Shown: positions 25,540 to 34,743, numbered from the stretch's first letter. The stretch: DNA of 64,000 nt from Allokutzneria multivorans (GCF_039537405.1 NZ_BAABAL010000008.1:124001-188000); one strand, 5' to 3'. Translations and numbers: made by a program. Notes: generated from the letters alone by a model not told the origin.

Positions 25540-27375
25540 GTGCGCGTGCTCGGCCAGTTCGAGGTCCTGCGCGGCGGCGTCGCCATCACGCCGACCCCGC
25601 CGAAGATGCGTCAGGTCTTCGCCCTCCTCGCGGTCAACGCCAACAACGTCGTGCGGACCGAGTCCTTCATGGAGGAGCTCTGGGGACCTCGGCCGCCGTC
25701 CAAGGCGAACACCACGCTGCAGACCTACGTCTCGCACCTGCGCAAGATCCTCGCCAGCTCCGAGCGCTCGGAGCTGGCCGACTCCGTCCTGCGCACGCAC
25801 CGCGTCGGCTACTCGCTGGAGCTGCCGTCGGAGTCGCTGGACGTCCAGCACTTCGCCGAGCTGGCCCAGCGCGGGCGCACCGAGCTGGAGAGCGGGATGT
25901 ACGAGAACGCCGCCGACTCGCTGCGCTCGGCGCTGGCGGTGTGGCGCGGCTCCGCGCTCAGCGACGTCCAGCCGGGTCCGGTGCTCAAGACGCACATCGC
26001 CCGCCTCGAGGAGAGCCGCAGCAGCGTCACCGAGCAGCGCATGGAGGTCGATCTGCTGCTCGGGCGCCACCACCAGCTGATCGCCGAGCTGAGCACGCTG
26101 GTGCGGCAGTACCCGACGCACGAGGGCCTGCACGGCAAGCTCATGCTCGCGCTGCACCGCGCCGGTCGCCGCTCCGAGGCGCTGCGGGTGTTCCAGACGA
26201 TCCGCTCCACCCTGGTCGCCAAGCTCGGCATCGAACCCGGCCCCGAGCTCCAGCGGCTGCACCGCTCGCTGCTCGCGGGCGGCACCGACCAGGCCGCCGA
26301 GTCCACGGCGAGCGGGCTCACCGTGGTCCGCGAGTCCGGGCGCGAGGCCGCGTGGGGCGAACCGCCCGCGCAGCTGCCGCCCGACCTGCCCGCCTTCATC
26401 GGCCGCTCCGACGAACTGGGCAAGGTCGAGGCGCTGATGCTGCGCCCGCCGTCCTCCGCGCCGCCGGTGGTGTCGGTGACCGGCCCGCCCGGCTCCGGCA
26501 AGTCGGCGTTCTGCACCCACGCCGCCAACCGGGTGCGGGCCCGCTTCCCGCAGGGCCAGCTCTACGCCGACCTCGCCACCACCGAACCCGCCGAGGTGCT
26601 CGCCGGGTTCCTGCGCGCGCTGCGCGGCCCGCACATCCCGCTGCCCGCGACGCTGGAGGAGCGCAGCCAGCTCTTCCGCAGCTGGACGGCCCAGCGCAAG
26701 ATCCTCGTGGTGCTGGACAACGCCACCAGCGCGGCCCAGGTCGCGCCGCTGGTGCCGACCGGCCAGCGCTGCGCGGTGATCGTCAGCTGCCGCCGCAGGC
26801 TGCACTGGCGCAGCGTCGGGCTGATGCTCGACCTGCCACCGCTGAGCCCCGCGGAGAGCACCGACCTGCTCGCCTCGGTGATCGGCCAGGCCAGGGCGGG
26901 CCGCGACGACGCCGCCGCGGCCGCGCTGCTGCGGCTGTGCGGGGGCTCGCCGCTGGCGGTGCTGGCCGCCGCGACCCGGCTCGCGCTGCGCCCGCACTGG
27001 TCGGTGGCCCGCCTGGTCGAGCGCCTCGGCGCTGAGGACCAGCGGCTGCGCGAGCTGACCAGCGGCAAGCTCGACGTGCGGGCCAGTGTCGAAGCCAGCG
27101 TCGCCGAACTGGACGCCGACGCCCGCGCCGCGTTCCTCGCGCTCGCCCCGCACACCAGGGAACCGCTCCCGCTGGAGGACGCGGCGAAGCTGCTCAACCT
27201 CGACGAGTACCACGCGGAATCGGTGCTGGAGCGCCTGGTGGAGTTCCACCTCGCGATCCCGGAGACCGGCGGTGCCGCGGACTTCGCCGGGTGGTTCCGC
27301 TACCGGGTCCCGCCGCTGTTCCGGCTCACCGCGCAGGCGATGGCGGAGGCCGAGGCGGTCCCCGGGCTCAGGTGA
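25540..27375 (+). CDS. AfsR/SARP-family transcriptional activator with NB-ARC ATPase
   Basis: 611 residues. An OmpR-type winged helix (about 1-98) is followed by the bacterial transcriptional activation domain (BTAD, about 100-245, ending LVAKLGIEPGPELQRLH). An NB-ARC-like ATPase follows with P-loop GPPGSGKS at 315-322 and an inactive-looking Walker B (ILVVLDNATS), then a winged helix. There are no C-terminal TPR repeats, unlike AfsR. No biosynthetic cluster is adjacent, so this looks like an orphan global or remote regulator. GTG start; RBS spacing of 14 nt leaves the exact start uncertain. Confidence 0.88.
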   Translation: MRVLGQFEVLRGGVAITPTPPKMRQVFALLAVNANNVVRTESFMEELWGPRPPSKANTTLQTYVSHLRKILASSERSELADSVLRTHRVGYSLELPSESLDVQHFAELAQRGRTELESGMYENAADSLRSALAVWRGSALSDVQPGPVLKTHIARLEESRSSVTEQRMEVDLLLGRHHQLIAELSTLVRQYPTHEGLHGKLMLALHRAGRRSEALRVFQTIRSTLVAKLGIEPGPELQRLHRSLLAGGTDQAAESTASGLTVVRESGREAAWGEPPAQLPPDLPAFIGRSDELGKVEALMLRPPSSAPPVVSVTGPPGSGKSAFCTHAANRVRARFPQGQLYADLATTEPAEVLAGFLRALRGPHIPLPATLEERSQLFRSWTAQRKILVVLDNATSAAQVAPLVPTGQRCAVIVSCRRRLHWRSVGLMLDLPPLSPAESTDLLASVIGQARAGRDDAAAAALLRLCGGSPLAVLAAATRLALRPHWSVARLVERLGAEDQRLRELTSGKLDVRASVEASVAELDADARAAFLALAPHTREPLPLEDAAKLLNLDEYHAESVLERLVEFHLAIPETGGAADFAGWFRYRVPPLFRLTAQAMAEAEAVPGLR

Positions 27376-28225
27376 GGCTCGGGCGGGTACCGCGCAGCAG
27401 GTAGCTGGTCAGCGCGCGGCCCTGCTCGCGCTCCTTCACCGGAGACGAGGGCATCGGCCAGCGCAGCTGTTCGTAGAGCGCGGCCCGGTGCAGGTCGTAG
27501 GTCGACTCGAACAGCGCCGCGAAGTGCGCCGCGCGCGCGGGCACCCAGAACCACGCGGTCACGACGAGCAGGCTGACACCGATCGGCAGCGCCCACCACG
27601 ACCACCAGGTGAAGCCGCAGAACAACGCCGCCCACACCATCGTCGCGGCCGAGGAGTGCAGTGCCGCGCGGGCCGCCGCCAGCTCGTCGCGCGCGGCCTT
27701 CGGCAGCACCAGCCACAGCCTCGGCCACGTGATCACCGCGTCCAGGCCGTACTTCTCGTTGACCCGCGCCTGCGCCGCGCTGAGCAGGGTGCCCACGCGC
27801 GTCGGCTGGTGCTGGGCGACGTCCGCAGAGCACCGGCTGAGCCGCCGCTCCAGCTCCACGTGCTCAGCGCGCTCCTCGTCGGTGGCGAGGTCGGACCTCA
27901 CCGCCGCAGTCAGCTCGCGCCACTTCAGCTCGTCCGCTTCCACGCGCGCGCTGATCTCCGCGGTTCGCTTGCGGGACAACTCCTTCAGCGGCCCCGGCCA
28001 CGGCCCCTGGAGCACCCGCAACGCCAGCGGAGCCACCTGGTTCACCACCACCGCAGAGCCGACGAGGGCGCCGGCGAACAGGAAGGCGCCCGGCGCCGTC
28101 GTGAGCCACGCGGGCCCGCCGGGCACGAGCGCGAGCCCGCCGAACCAGAAGAGCACCGCGGGAGCTCCCGCGCGCACGAGCCGGTCGAGCAGCCTGCCGG
28201 AGGTGGCCTCCCAGAACGGCGTCAT
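27368..28225 (-). CDS. Membrane protein of unknown function
   Basis: 285 residues. Four hydrophobic helices are visible: LVRAGAPAVLFWFGGLALV, FLFAGALVGSAVVVNQVAP, MVWAALFCGFTWWSWWALPI and GVSLLVVTAWFWV. A charged helical region between the second and third (about 75-180, ELSRKRTAEISARVEADELK) may be coiled-coil. I do not recognise the family. The last 8 bp overlap the convergent SARP gene. Confidence 0.65.
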   Translation of the reverse strand: MTPFWEATSGRLLDRLVRAGAPAVLFWFGGLALVPGGPAWLTTAPGAFLFAGALVGSAVVVNQVAPLALRVLQGPWPGPLKELSRKRTAEISARVEADELKWRELTAAVRSDLATDEERAEHVELERRLSRCSADVAQHQPTRVGTLLSAAQARVNEKYGLDAVITWPRLWLVLPKAARDELAAARAALHSSAATMVWAALFCGFTWWSWWALPIGVSLLVVTAWFWVPARAAHFAALFESTYDLHRAALYEQLRWPMPSSPVKEREQGRALTSYLLRGTRPSLT

Positions 28226-28361
28226 CGCGGGCTCCTCCCGTCGAACCGACTTCCGACGTCACCCGTCCGGGGCCGGAAGATCAGCGTGCGCCGCCGGAGG
28301 CCGCGTGACCGCGCTCGTTCCCATCTCGTAAGCCCTTTGGCCCCAACCGGTTGCCAGCGCA

Positions 28362-28403
28362 GGAGTGCCAGTGCTGGAGTGCCAGTGCTGGAGTGTCAGG
28401 GGT
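28362..28403 (+). repeat. Three 14 bp tandem repeats upstream of a small gene
   Basis: GGAGTGCCAGTGCT occurs twice in tandem, then once more as GGAGTGTCAGGGGT. They end 18 bp before the ATG at 28422. Each contains a near-palindrome CCAGTGCTGG at the junction, which suggests a cooperative operator rather than a neutral repeat. Confidence 0.6.
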
Positions 28404-28421
28404 CGGATGCACCATGCGGGC

Positions 28422-28787
28422 ATGGACAACGGATCGGTGGACATGGCGCCCGTCCCGGCGGAGCGCGACCTGATCGAGGACTGGATGCGCGTGCTGACCC
28501 TGCTCGGGGAAGCCCGTCCGGTCGAGGAGACCTTCGAGCTGATCGCGCGCGCGAACGGGCACGACGAGCCCTCGGGCAGCATTCGCGTGGTCCCGCCCTA
28601 CACGCACGAGGACCTGATGCGCGTGATCTCCGCGCTGCGCTGGTCCCAGGCCACGCGCACGGCGGAGGCCAATGCGCACATGGTGGTCGACCTGATGCTG
28701 ATCGACCGCGTGTCGGGCGCGACGGGGGAGACGCATTCGGAGGTGGTGCGCAAGCTCGCGGCGGAGGTGGCCGCGATGACCGCCTAG
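28422..28787 (+). CDS. Hypothetical protein
   Basis: 121 residues, mostly helical and acidic (AERDLIEDWMRVLTLLGEA, EDLMRVISALRWSQATRTAEA). No known motif seen. The ATG at 28422 is chosen because upstream in-frame codons lie inside the tandem repeats. GC skew by codon position supports coding. Confidence 0.55.
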   Translation: MDNGSVDMAPVPAERDLIEDWMRVLTLLGEARPVEETFELIARANGHDEPSGSIRVVPPYTHEDLMRVISALRWSQATRTAEANAHMVVDLMLIDRVSGATGETHSEVVRKLAAEVAAMTA

Positions 28788-28839
28788 CGCCTGTCCCGCA
28801 CGTGGCTGAGCGGAGCGTTCCGGTCTCGCCGGGGTTGGG

Positions 28840-28961
28840 CAGTCTTCAAGACCACCAAACCCTCCTGTTGATCATCGTTAACCGCCCCAAACCCCGCGCA
28901 CCGTCAGGGTTTGCCGTCGTTGAAGACCGCTGGGGCGGGGGTTTGTGGGTCTTGAAGACTG
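28840..28961. repeat. 122 bp intergenic inverted repeat
   Basis: Outer arms of 22 bp (CAGTCTTCAAGACC... and ...GGTCTTGAAGACTG) pair at 20 positions. Inside, 28907-28929 is a 23 bp segment also found exactly at 39459-39481. It sits between convergent genes ending at 28787 and 28990 and may terminate both. Confidence 0.65.
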
Positions 28962-28989
28962 GTGAACCCGGTGACGCGCGGGAGGTCGG

Positions 28990-30045
28990 CTAGCGGGGTG
29001 GGGCGGTGGAGGCGCGCACGACCAGCTCCGGCCGGATGAGCAGTGAGCGGCCGAGAACCGGTGCGCCGCCTTCGATTCCGGCGCGCAGGTGCTGGAAAGC
29101 CTCGGTGGCCATGCGCTCCAGCGGTTGGCGCACGGTGGTCAGTGCGGGCGCGCACAGCTCGGCGAGCAGGATGTCGTCGAAGCCCACGACCGACACGTCC
29201 TCGGCGACCTGGTGGCCGGTGTCGCGCACGCCCGCGCAGACGCCGAGCGCGCACATGTCGTTCATCGCCACGAGCGCGGTCGGCGGGTTCGGTGAGCTGA
29301 GCAGCTCGACGGTGCGGGCGCGGCCGAGTTCGGCGGCGTCCCGGTCGCCGTAGCTGGTGTCCGAAGTGGACAGTTCGACGTTGACGTCGGCCAGGTCCAG
29401 CCCGGCGTCGGTGATCGCGGAGAGGTAACCCCGGTAGCGCTCCTGCCGGTTCACCGCGCGCAGCGAACCGGAGACGTAGGCCAGCCGCCGGTGACCGAGG
29501 CTCAGCAGGTGCTGGGTGACCAGGTGCGTGCCGACGGCGTTGTCCACGCTGATGTTCACCAGCGCCTCGGGATCGCCGGGCTGGGCGGTGCGGTCGAAGG
29601 CGACCACCGTCAAACCGGCCTCCACCAACGGTTTCACGTGGTCCAGCGACGGCAGCGACGAGCACAGCACCACGCCCCGGATGCCGTCGTCCCAGAGCTG
29701 TTCCAGGTAGCGGCGCTCGCGCTCCGGCTCGCGCTCGCTGTTGCACAGCAGCACGTGGTAGTCCTCGGCGAGCGCGGCGCCTTCGAGGTGGCGGGCGAAG
29801 GTCCCCCAGAACGGGTTCGCGACCGAGGGGACGACGAGCCCGATCGCCTGGGTGCGGCCGGTGCGCAGCTGGCGGGCGGTGCGGTTGGGGCGGTAGCCGA
29901 GCTGTTCGATCGCCGCTTCGACCCGCTGCCGGGTCGCGGGCAGCATCCGCCCGGGCCTGCCGTTGAGCAGGTTGGACACCGTGCTCGGCGATACCCCCGC
30001 GGCGCGCGCGACTTGGTAAATCGTCACACTGCCGCCACTGCGCAC
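28990..30045 (-). CDS. LacI-family transcriptional regulator
   Basis: 351 residues. The N-terminal HTH VTIYQVARAAGVSPSTVSNL LNGR is followed by the hinge TRQVEAAIEQLGYRPN-like stretch (QRVEAAIEQLGYRPNRTARQL). The periplasmic-binding-type sensor domain follows (VVPSVANPFWGTFARHLE, VSVVGFDDILLAELCAPALTTVRQP). It diverges from the alginate lyase gene and may regulate it in response to uronate sugars; this is inferred only from position. Confidence 0.92.
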   Translation of the reverse strand: MRSGGSVTIYQVARAAGVSPSTVSNLLNGRPGRMLPATRQRVEAAIEQLGYRPNRTARQLRTGRTQAIGLVVPSVANPFWGTFARHLEGAALAEDYHVLLCNSEREPERERRYLEQLWDDGIRGVVLCSSLPSLDHVKPLVEAGLTVVAFDRTAQPGDPEALVNISVDNAVGTHLVTQHLLSLGHRRLAYVSGSLRAVNRQERYRGYLSAITDAGLDLADVNVELSTSDTSYGDRDAAELGRARTVELLSSPNPPTALVAMNDMCALGVCAGVRDTGHQVAEDVSVVGFDDILLAELCAPALTTVRQPLERMATEAFQHLRAGIEGGAPVLGRSLLIRPELVVRASTAPPR

Positions 30046-30215
30046 TCCGGCACCCCTCCCTCTTACCTGCTCAGAAGGTACCAGTGGGCAAGTTTCTGAC
30101 GTGGCCGTTGACGCGGCCCCACGTCGCCCCTAGCCTTCGGGCGCTCAGCAGTAAATCGATGCACAGCTCTTGGTCGACGGCTTGCCGGGCCGTCCCCTGA
30201 CGAGAGAAGCGACCG

Positions 30216-30968
30216 ATGAACCGTCTGATCCCCTTGTGCTGCGCGGTTTTCTCCGTGGCCGCGCTTGCCTCTGCGGCACCCGTGGCCGCGGCTGAGGAGT
30301 CCTGCGAGCACCCCGCCGACGTGCTCGACCTGAAGAACTGGAAGCAGACGCTGCCGACCGGCTCCGCAGGGAAGCCGAAGGAGGTCAAGCAGCCCGCGCT
30401 CGCCACGTTCAGCGCCGACCCCTGGTTCGTGCCGCTGCCGGATTGCAGCGGTGTTCGCTTCCGCGCGGCGGTGAACGGAGTGACGACGAGCGGGTCGAGC
30501 TATCCGCGGTCGGAGCTGCGCGAGATGACCAACGGTGGCAAGGACAACGCGAGCTGGTCGTCAGGGTCCGGGAAGCACGTTCTCGAGGTCGAGGCAGCGG
30601 TGACGCGCCTGCCGAACGACAAGCCCCACGTGGTGGCGGCGCAGATCCACGACGGCAGCGACGATGTGTCGGTGTTCCGGGTGGAGGGGAAGAAGGTCTA
30701 CGTCACGAAGGGGGATGACGCGCACTTCCACCTCGTGACGAGTTCGTACGAGCTGGGACGGAAGTTCGTGGCTCGGTTCGAGGTGAGCGGCGGGCGGATC
30801 AAGGCCTTCTTCAACGGGACACTGGCGGTGTCGTTCGAGAAGAAGTTCTCCGGGGCGTATTTCAAGACCGGGGCGTACGTGCAGGCGAACTGTTCGAACT
30901 CCTCGCCCTGCGATGGGGAGAACTTCGGGGAGGTCCGGGTTTTTCGGGTCGGAGTGGCGCACTCCTAG
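30216..30968 (+). CDS. Secreted polysaccharide lyase family 7 (alginate lyase)
   Basis: 250 residues. A Sec signal peptide (MNRLIPLCCAVFSVAALASA, cleavage near AAA-EES) is followed by the PL7 beta-jelly roll. The three PL7 signatures are present: RSELREM, QIH (AAQIHDGSDD) and YFKTGAYVQ. By family knowledge QIH rather than QVH goes with polyguluronate or mixed-block preference. It cleaves alginate-like polyuronates outside the cell by beta-elimination. Six cysteines suggest disulfides. No oligoalginate lyase or uptake gene is adjacent. Confidence 0.92.
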   Translation: MNRLIPLCCAVFSVAALASAAPVAAAEESCEHPADVLDLKNWKQTLPTGSAGKPKEVKQPALATFSADPWFVPLPDCSGVRFRAAVNGVTTSGSSYPRSELREMTNGGKDNASWSSGSGKHVLEVEAAVTRLPNDKPHVVAAQIHDGSDDVSVFRVEGKKVYVTKGDDAHFHLVTSSYELGRKFVARFEVSGGRIKAFFNGTLAVSFEKKFSGAYFKTGAYVQANCSNSSPCDGENFGEVRVFRVGVAHS

Positions 30969-31010
30969 GGAAAGTGCGCCACGTCCGCACCCGGCAGCAC
31001 GCCGTCACCC

Positions 31011-31472
31011 TCACAGGCGCTTGTGGTTGGTGCACCTCGGGTCCTTGTCGGGGGTGTTGAAGATGAACTCGACGAGGAAGTCCGGGTGCTTGGTCTTCGT
31101 CGAGTCGCTCTCCAGCCTCAGCGAGTGCCACTTGTTGTCCGCGAGGGCCTTGTCGCCGCTCTTCGCCACCCGGTAGCGCAGCTCGGGCTGCTCGAGATCG
31201 GGGCGGTAGTGCACGAAGACGTCATTGCGCTCCGTCCGCCCCCCGTTCGGCTTCTTGATCTTGTACTGCACCTTGGTGATGTCTGCCAGTGGTGCGGTGC
31301 CACCGAACCCGTTAGGGCCTGACCTGCCGTAGATGGCAACCGATCCGGTGAAACCCGCCTTGCTGCAACTGATGGTGAGCTTCGGCCGGTCCGCCGCCTC
31401 CGCGACAACCCCGGAGAAGGCAGTGCCCAAGCCCGTGACCGCGACGACCGCGATCGCTCGACGAAGATTCAT
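31011..31472 (-). CDS. Small secreted protein of unknown function
   Basis: 153 residues. The signal peptide MNLRRAIAVVAVTGLGTAFS with an AEAA cleavage site supports the ATG at 31472 over the longer frame. The mature part is beta-rich with two cysteines (ISCSKAGF, DPRCTNH) that may pair. Family not recognised. Confidence 0.7.
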   Translation of the reverse strand: MNLRRAIAVVAVTGLGTAFSGVVAEAADRPKLTISCSKAGFTGSVAIYGRSGPNGFGGTAPLADITKVQYKIKKPNGGRTERNDVFVHYRPDLEQPELRYRVAKSGDKALADNKWHSLRLESDSTKTKHPDFLVEFIFNTPDKDPRCTNHKRL

Positions 31473-31560
31473 TCGCTGAGGCTCGCACGCGCAGCCGTTG
31501 CGGCGCAAAAGGTCCGGACTGGGCCGAATGATGAATCGCCTTGTGCGAAGGCAATTCGCG

Positions 31561-32016
31561 CTAGCCCTTGGCGTGCTTGCGCAGTGACTCCAGGGCCTGG
31601 TCGGCGTGCGCCTCGAAGCGGAGCTCGCTCTTGATCACGTCGAGGAGGACGCGGTCGGTGCCGATGACGAAGGTGTGGCGCTTCACCATCTTGATGATCC
31701 TGCGCTTCACGCCGAACTGGGCGGACACGGTTCCGTCCACATCGGACAGAAGCGGGTAGTCGAAGGTGTTCTGCGACGCGAACTCCTTCTGCTTGCTCAC
31801 CGCGTCGCCGCTGATGCCGACGCGCTGCGCGCCCAGCTCGGCGAACTCGGCGCCGAGGTCGCGGAAGTGGCAGGCCTCGGCGGTGCAGCCGCCGGTCATG
31901 GCGGCGGGGTAGAAGAACAGCACGACAGGGCCGTCGGTGAGCAGCTCGCTCAACGTGCGGGGCTCGCCGTCCTGGTCGGGGAGCGTGAAGTCTGCGACGG
32001 TGTCACCGGGGCGCAT
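31561..32016 (-). CDS. Thiol peroxidase of the BCP/AhpC-TSA peroxiredoxin family
   Basis: 151 residues. LFFYPAAMTGGCTAEACHFRD holds the peroxidatic Cys and a second Cys five residues later, the atypical two-cysteine BCP arrangement. It reduces hydroperoxides at the expense of thioredoxin. The ATG at 32016 is 2 bp from the DUF1295 stop, so it is in the same operon as the fatty-acid methyltransferase. It may protect modified or unsaturated lipids. Confidence 0.9.
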   Translation of the reverse strand: MRPGDTVADFTLPDQDGEPRTLSELLTDGPVVLFFYPAAMTGGCTAEACHFRDLGAEFAELGAQRVGISGDAVSKQKEFASQNTFDYPLLSDVDGTVSAQFGVKRRIIKMVKRHTFVIGTDRVLLDVIKSELRFEAHADQALESLRKHAKG

Positions 32017-32018
32017 TG

Positions 32019-32759
32019 TCAGCCTTTCTTGGGTGGCAGCGGGAAGAAACCGCTGGTGCGGGAAACATATTCGGCGTAGCCGGGGCGCTCGCGCATGGCC
32101 TTCTCGGTCAGCGGCGCACCGCTTCCCTTGGCCAGCAACAGGATCATCGCCACCGGCGACAACACCGTCGCGGCGCCGATCCAGTGCTCGCAGGCCATCA
32201 GGTACAGGCCGGCCCACACGCACGCGTCACCGAAGTAGTTGGGGTGCCTGGTGTAGCGCCACAAACCCGTGTTGAGCACCGGTGGACGGTCGGGGGTGGC
32301 CTTGTAGCGGGCGAGCTGGTGGTCACCGACGGTCTCGAAGACGAAGCCGAGCAGCCACACCGCCGCGCCGAGCCATCCCAGCCAGCCGACCTCGGGGACC
32401 CAGTACTGCGCCGCCTGCACGGGCAGCGACACGAACCACATGATCACGGCTTGGAGCATGTACACGCGGTAGAACGAGTTGCCCTTGATCTTGGTGTAGC
32501 GGGGGTCCTCACCGCGACCGTGGTTGCGGGAGTGGATGTGCCACGCCAGGCGGACGCCCCACACGACGGTGAGCGCGGCGCTGAGCGGGTGGCCGCCGCC
32601 GGAGAGCGCGTAGCTCGTCACGGCGATCACGGCGAAGCCCAAGCCCCAGAGCGTGTCGATGGTGTCGAGGCGACCTCGGCGGCGCGCGATCACGTAGGTG
32701 ATCACGAAGAGCACGATGGAGAGGGCGCCGGTGATCGCCAGGTTGGCGGTGAAGGTCAT
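32019..32759 (-). CDS. DUF1295 membrane protein (steroid 5-alpha-reductase-like)
   Basis: 246 residues with about six membrane helices. The C-terminal signature GLWRYTRHPNYFGDACVWAGLYL and RPGYAEYVSRTSGFFP is that of DUF1295/ICMT-like NADPH-binding membrane reductases. It lies 1 bp after the methyltransferase stop. Together they suggest a methylation followed by reduction on membrane lipid, as an inference. Confidence 0.88.
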   Translation of the reverse strand: MTFTANLAITGALSIVLFVITYVIARRRGRLDTIDTLWGLGFAVIAVTSYALSGGGHPLSAALTVVWGVRLAWHIHSRNHGRGEDPRYTKIKGNSFYRVYMLQAVIMWFVSLPVQAAQYWVPEVGWLGWLGAAVWLLGFVFETVGDHQLARYKATPDRPPVLNTGLWRYTRHPNYFGDACVWAGLYLMACEHWIGAATVLSPVAMILLLAKGSGAPLTEKAMRERPGYAEYVSRTSGFFPLPPKKG

Positions 32760-32760
32760 C

Positions 32761-33993
32761 TCAGATCACCGCGGGGCGCGTGGCGAGGATCTGGTTGACA
32801 CCCATGCGGTTCTCGGCGAACGCCAGCGATCCGCCCGCCATGTACAGCCGCCACACGCGCGCCTGCCCTTCGCCGACGAGCCGCACGAGCTCGGCCCAGC
32901 GCTTCTCGATGGTCTCGGCCCACACGTCCACGGTTCGAACGTAGTGCTCGCGCATCGCCTCGACACCCCGGACCTCGAAACCGGCGCGCTCGATCAGGTT
33001 CACCGTGCTGCCGACGGGGCTCATCGTCATGTCGGGGGCAACGTAGCCCTCGATGAACGCGCCGCCGCCGGGAGCGACCTTGCCGCGCGACATCTGCTGG
33101 ATCAGCACGCGCCCGCCGGGCTTGACCGCGCGGTGCAGCGCCGAGGTGTAGATCGGGTAGTTGCCCGCGCCGACGTGCTCGCCCATCTCGATCGACGACA
33201 CCGCGTCGTAGGGACCATCGGACAGCTCGCGGTAGTCCTGCAAGCGCACGGTGACCTTGTCGGTGAGGTCGCGCTCCTTGATCCGGTTCTCGATGAAATC
33301 GCGCTGCTGCGCGGAAAGCGTGATGCCGGTCGCGTGCACGCCGTAGTGCTCGGCCGCGTGCAGGATCATCGAGCCCCACCCGCACCCGACGTCCAGCAGG
33401 TGCATCCCCGGCTTCAGCTCCAGCTTGCGGCACACGAGATCGAGCTTGTCCCGCTGCGCGTCGGTGAGCGTGTAGCCGGGGTCGTCGCTGGTCCAGTAGC
33501 CCGACGAGTACGCCATGTGCGGGTCGAGGACCTTCTCGTAGAACTCGTTGCTCAGGTCGTAGTGGTGGGCGATGGCCGCCCGGTCCCGCAACCGGGTGTG
33601 CAGCCGCCCGCGCAGCCTGGCCTCCTCCGGCGGAGCCTTCGGGCGCGGACCGATCACGCCGAGCCGCACGGCCGCCTTGACCAGCTCCACGCGATCGGCG
33701 GCGCTCACCCGGGGCCGCTGCTTCCTGGCGAGCGCCCAGAACCGCCGGAGCCCCTCGGCGAGGTCACCCTCGACGTCAAGATCTCCGGAGACGTAGGCCC
33801 TGGCCAGCCCCAGCTCGTTCGGGTCCCACAGCAGCCTGCGCAGCGCCCTGCGGTTGCGGACCACGGCGACCGGGCCCTCCGACGGCCCCGCCGTGCTGCC
33901 GTCCCAGGCCCGCAGACCCACCGGCAGACCGGCTCCGAGCACCCGTTCGACCAGCTCAGCCAGCGTCTGAGCCACACCATGCTGCTGGGACAC
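32761..33993 (-). CDS. Cyclopropane-fatty-acid-synthase-like SAM methyltransferase
   Basis: 410 residues from GTG at 33993 (33975 also possible). It has the Cfa core: IAHHYDLSNEFYEKVLD, LLDVGCGWGSMILHAA, TGITLSAQQRDF, SIEMGEHVG and NLIERAGFEV. The Glu of the bicarbonate site (GEHVG) is kept. The Cys in the YSC motif is Ser (AYSSGYW), and the HTI His is Gln (LIQQM). Loss of two bicarbonate ligands argues for methyl or methylene transfer different from E. coli Cfa. It is the first gene of the minus-strand operon with DUF1295 and the peroxiredoxin. Confidence 0.9.
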   Translation of the reverse strand: MSQQHGVAQTLAELVERVLGAGLPVGLRAWDGSTAGPSEGPVAVVRNRRALRRLLWDPNELGLARAYVSGDLDVEGDLAEGLRRFWALARKQRPRVSAADRVELVKAAVRLGVIGPRPKAPPEEARLRGRLHTRLRDRAAIAHHYDLSNEFYEKVLDPHMAYSSGYWTSDDPGYTLTDAQRDKLDLVCRKLELKPGMHLLDVGCGWGSMILHAAEHYGVHATGITLSAQQRDFIENRIKERDLTDKVTVRLQDYRELSDGPYDAVSSIEMGEHVGAGNYPIYTSALHRAVKPGGRVLIQQMSRGKVAPGGGAFIEGYVAPDMTMSPVGSTVNLIERAGFEVRGVEAMREHYVRTVDVWAETIEKRWAELVRLVGEGQARVWRLYMAGGSLAFAENRMGVNQILATRPAVI

Positions 33994-34095
33994 GCCGCAC
34001 ACCCCGCTTCCGAAGCTTTCCCGGTCTTCGTCGCGCGCGGGCGCCCGGATTGGTGGATCACCCGAAAGACCAAACCGGAGCGCCACCCGCCCCGA

Positions 34096-34743
34096 ATGAC
34101 CGGTGTGCGCACACCCGACTTGACGATCATGGACGCCGACGCGGAGGTCGAGACCGTTGTCGTCGTCCTCCACGGCGGCAAGGTCCGCAGCCGGGAGCCG
34201 GTTCTGCGGCGCAACCTCAGCTACCGGCGGATGATCCCGATCGCCCGGTCGCTGCACCGCGCGGGCCGGGACCACGGCGCCGCCGTCTGGCTGGTGCGCT
34301 TCCGCGAGCGCGGCTGGAACGAGCCGGAACTGCCCGCCGTCGCGGACGCGCGCTGGGCGATCGCGGAGGCCCGCCGCAACCACCCCGGCGCGGCGATCGT
34401 GCTGGTCGGGCACTCGATGGGCGGGCGGACCGCGCTGCGCGTGGCCGACGAGAGCGGCGTGCGGGCGGTCTGCGCGCTCGCGCCGTGGATCGAGCCCGGC
34501 GAACCGGTCGGTCACCTCGTCCGCTCCGGGCGGGAGGTGCTGGTCGTGCACGGGACCGCCGACCGCTGGACGAGCCCGGCGCAGTCCGCGAGTTACGTCG
34601 AGCGGCTGCGTTCCCTGGGCGTCCGCGCCGTGCACGTCGCACTACCGGGCGCCGGGCACTTCATGCTCCGGCGGATCGCCGACTGGACCGCCGCCGCCCG
34701 CACGTTCGTCATGAAGATCACCGAGGAGAAGCGCGATGCGTGA
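34096..34743 (+). CDS. Alpha/beta hydrolase
   Basis: 215 residues. VVVVLHGGKVRSREP, the elbow GHSMGGRTALR with nucleophile Ser, VVHGTADRWTSP and the His in PGAGHFML complete a serine hydrolase triad. It may be an esterase acting on lipids of this cluster. The gene diverges from the methyltransferase at 33993 and overlaps the FAD oxidoreductase gene by 8 bp. Confidence 0.82.
   Translation: MTGVRTPDLTIMDADAEVETVVVVLHGGKVRSREPVLRRNLSYRRMIPIARSLHRAGRDHGAAVWLVRFRERGWNEPELPAVADARWAIAEARRNHPGAAIVLVGHSMGGRTALRVADESGVRAVCALAPWIEPGEPVGHLVRSGREVLVVHGTADRWTSPAQSASYVERLRSLGVRAVHVALPGAGHFMLRRIADWTAAARTFVMKITEEKRDA

Noticed and set aside
25540..28787. SARP gene as marker of a secondary-metabolite cluster
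   Set aside because: No PKS, NRPS, terpene or tailoring set lies within reach; flanking genes are unrelated.
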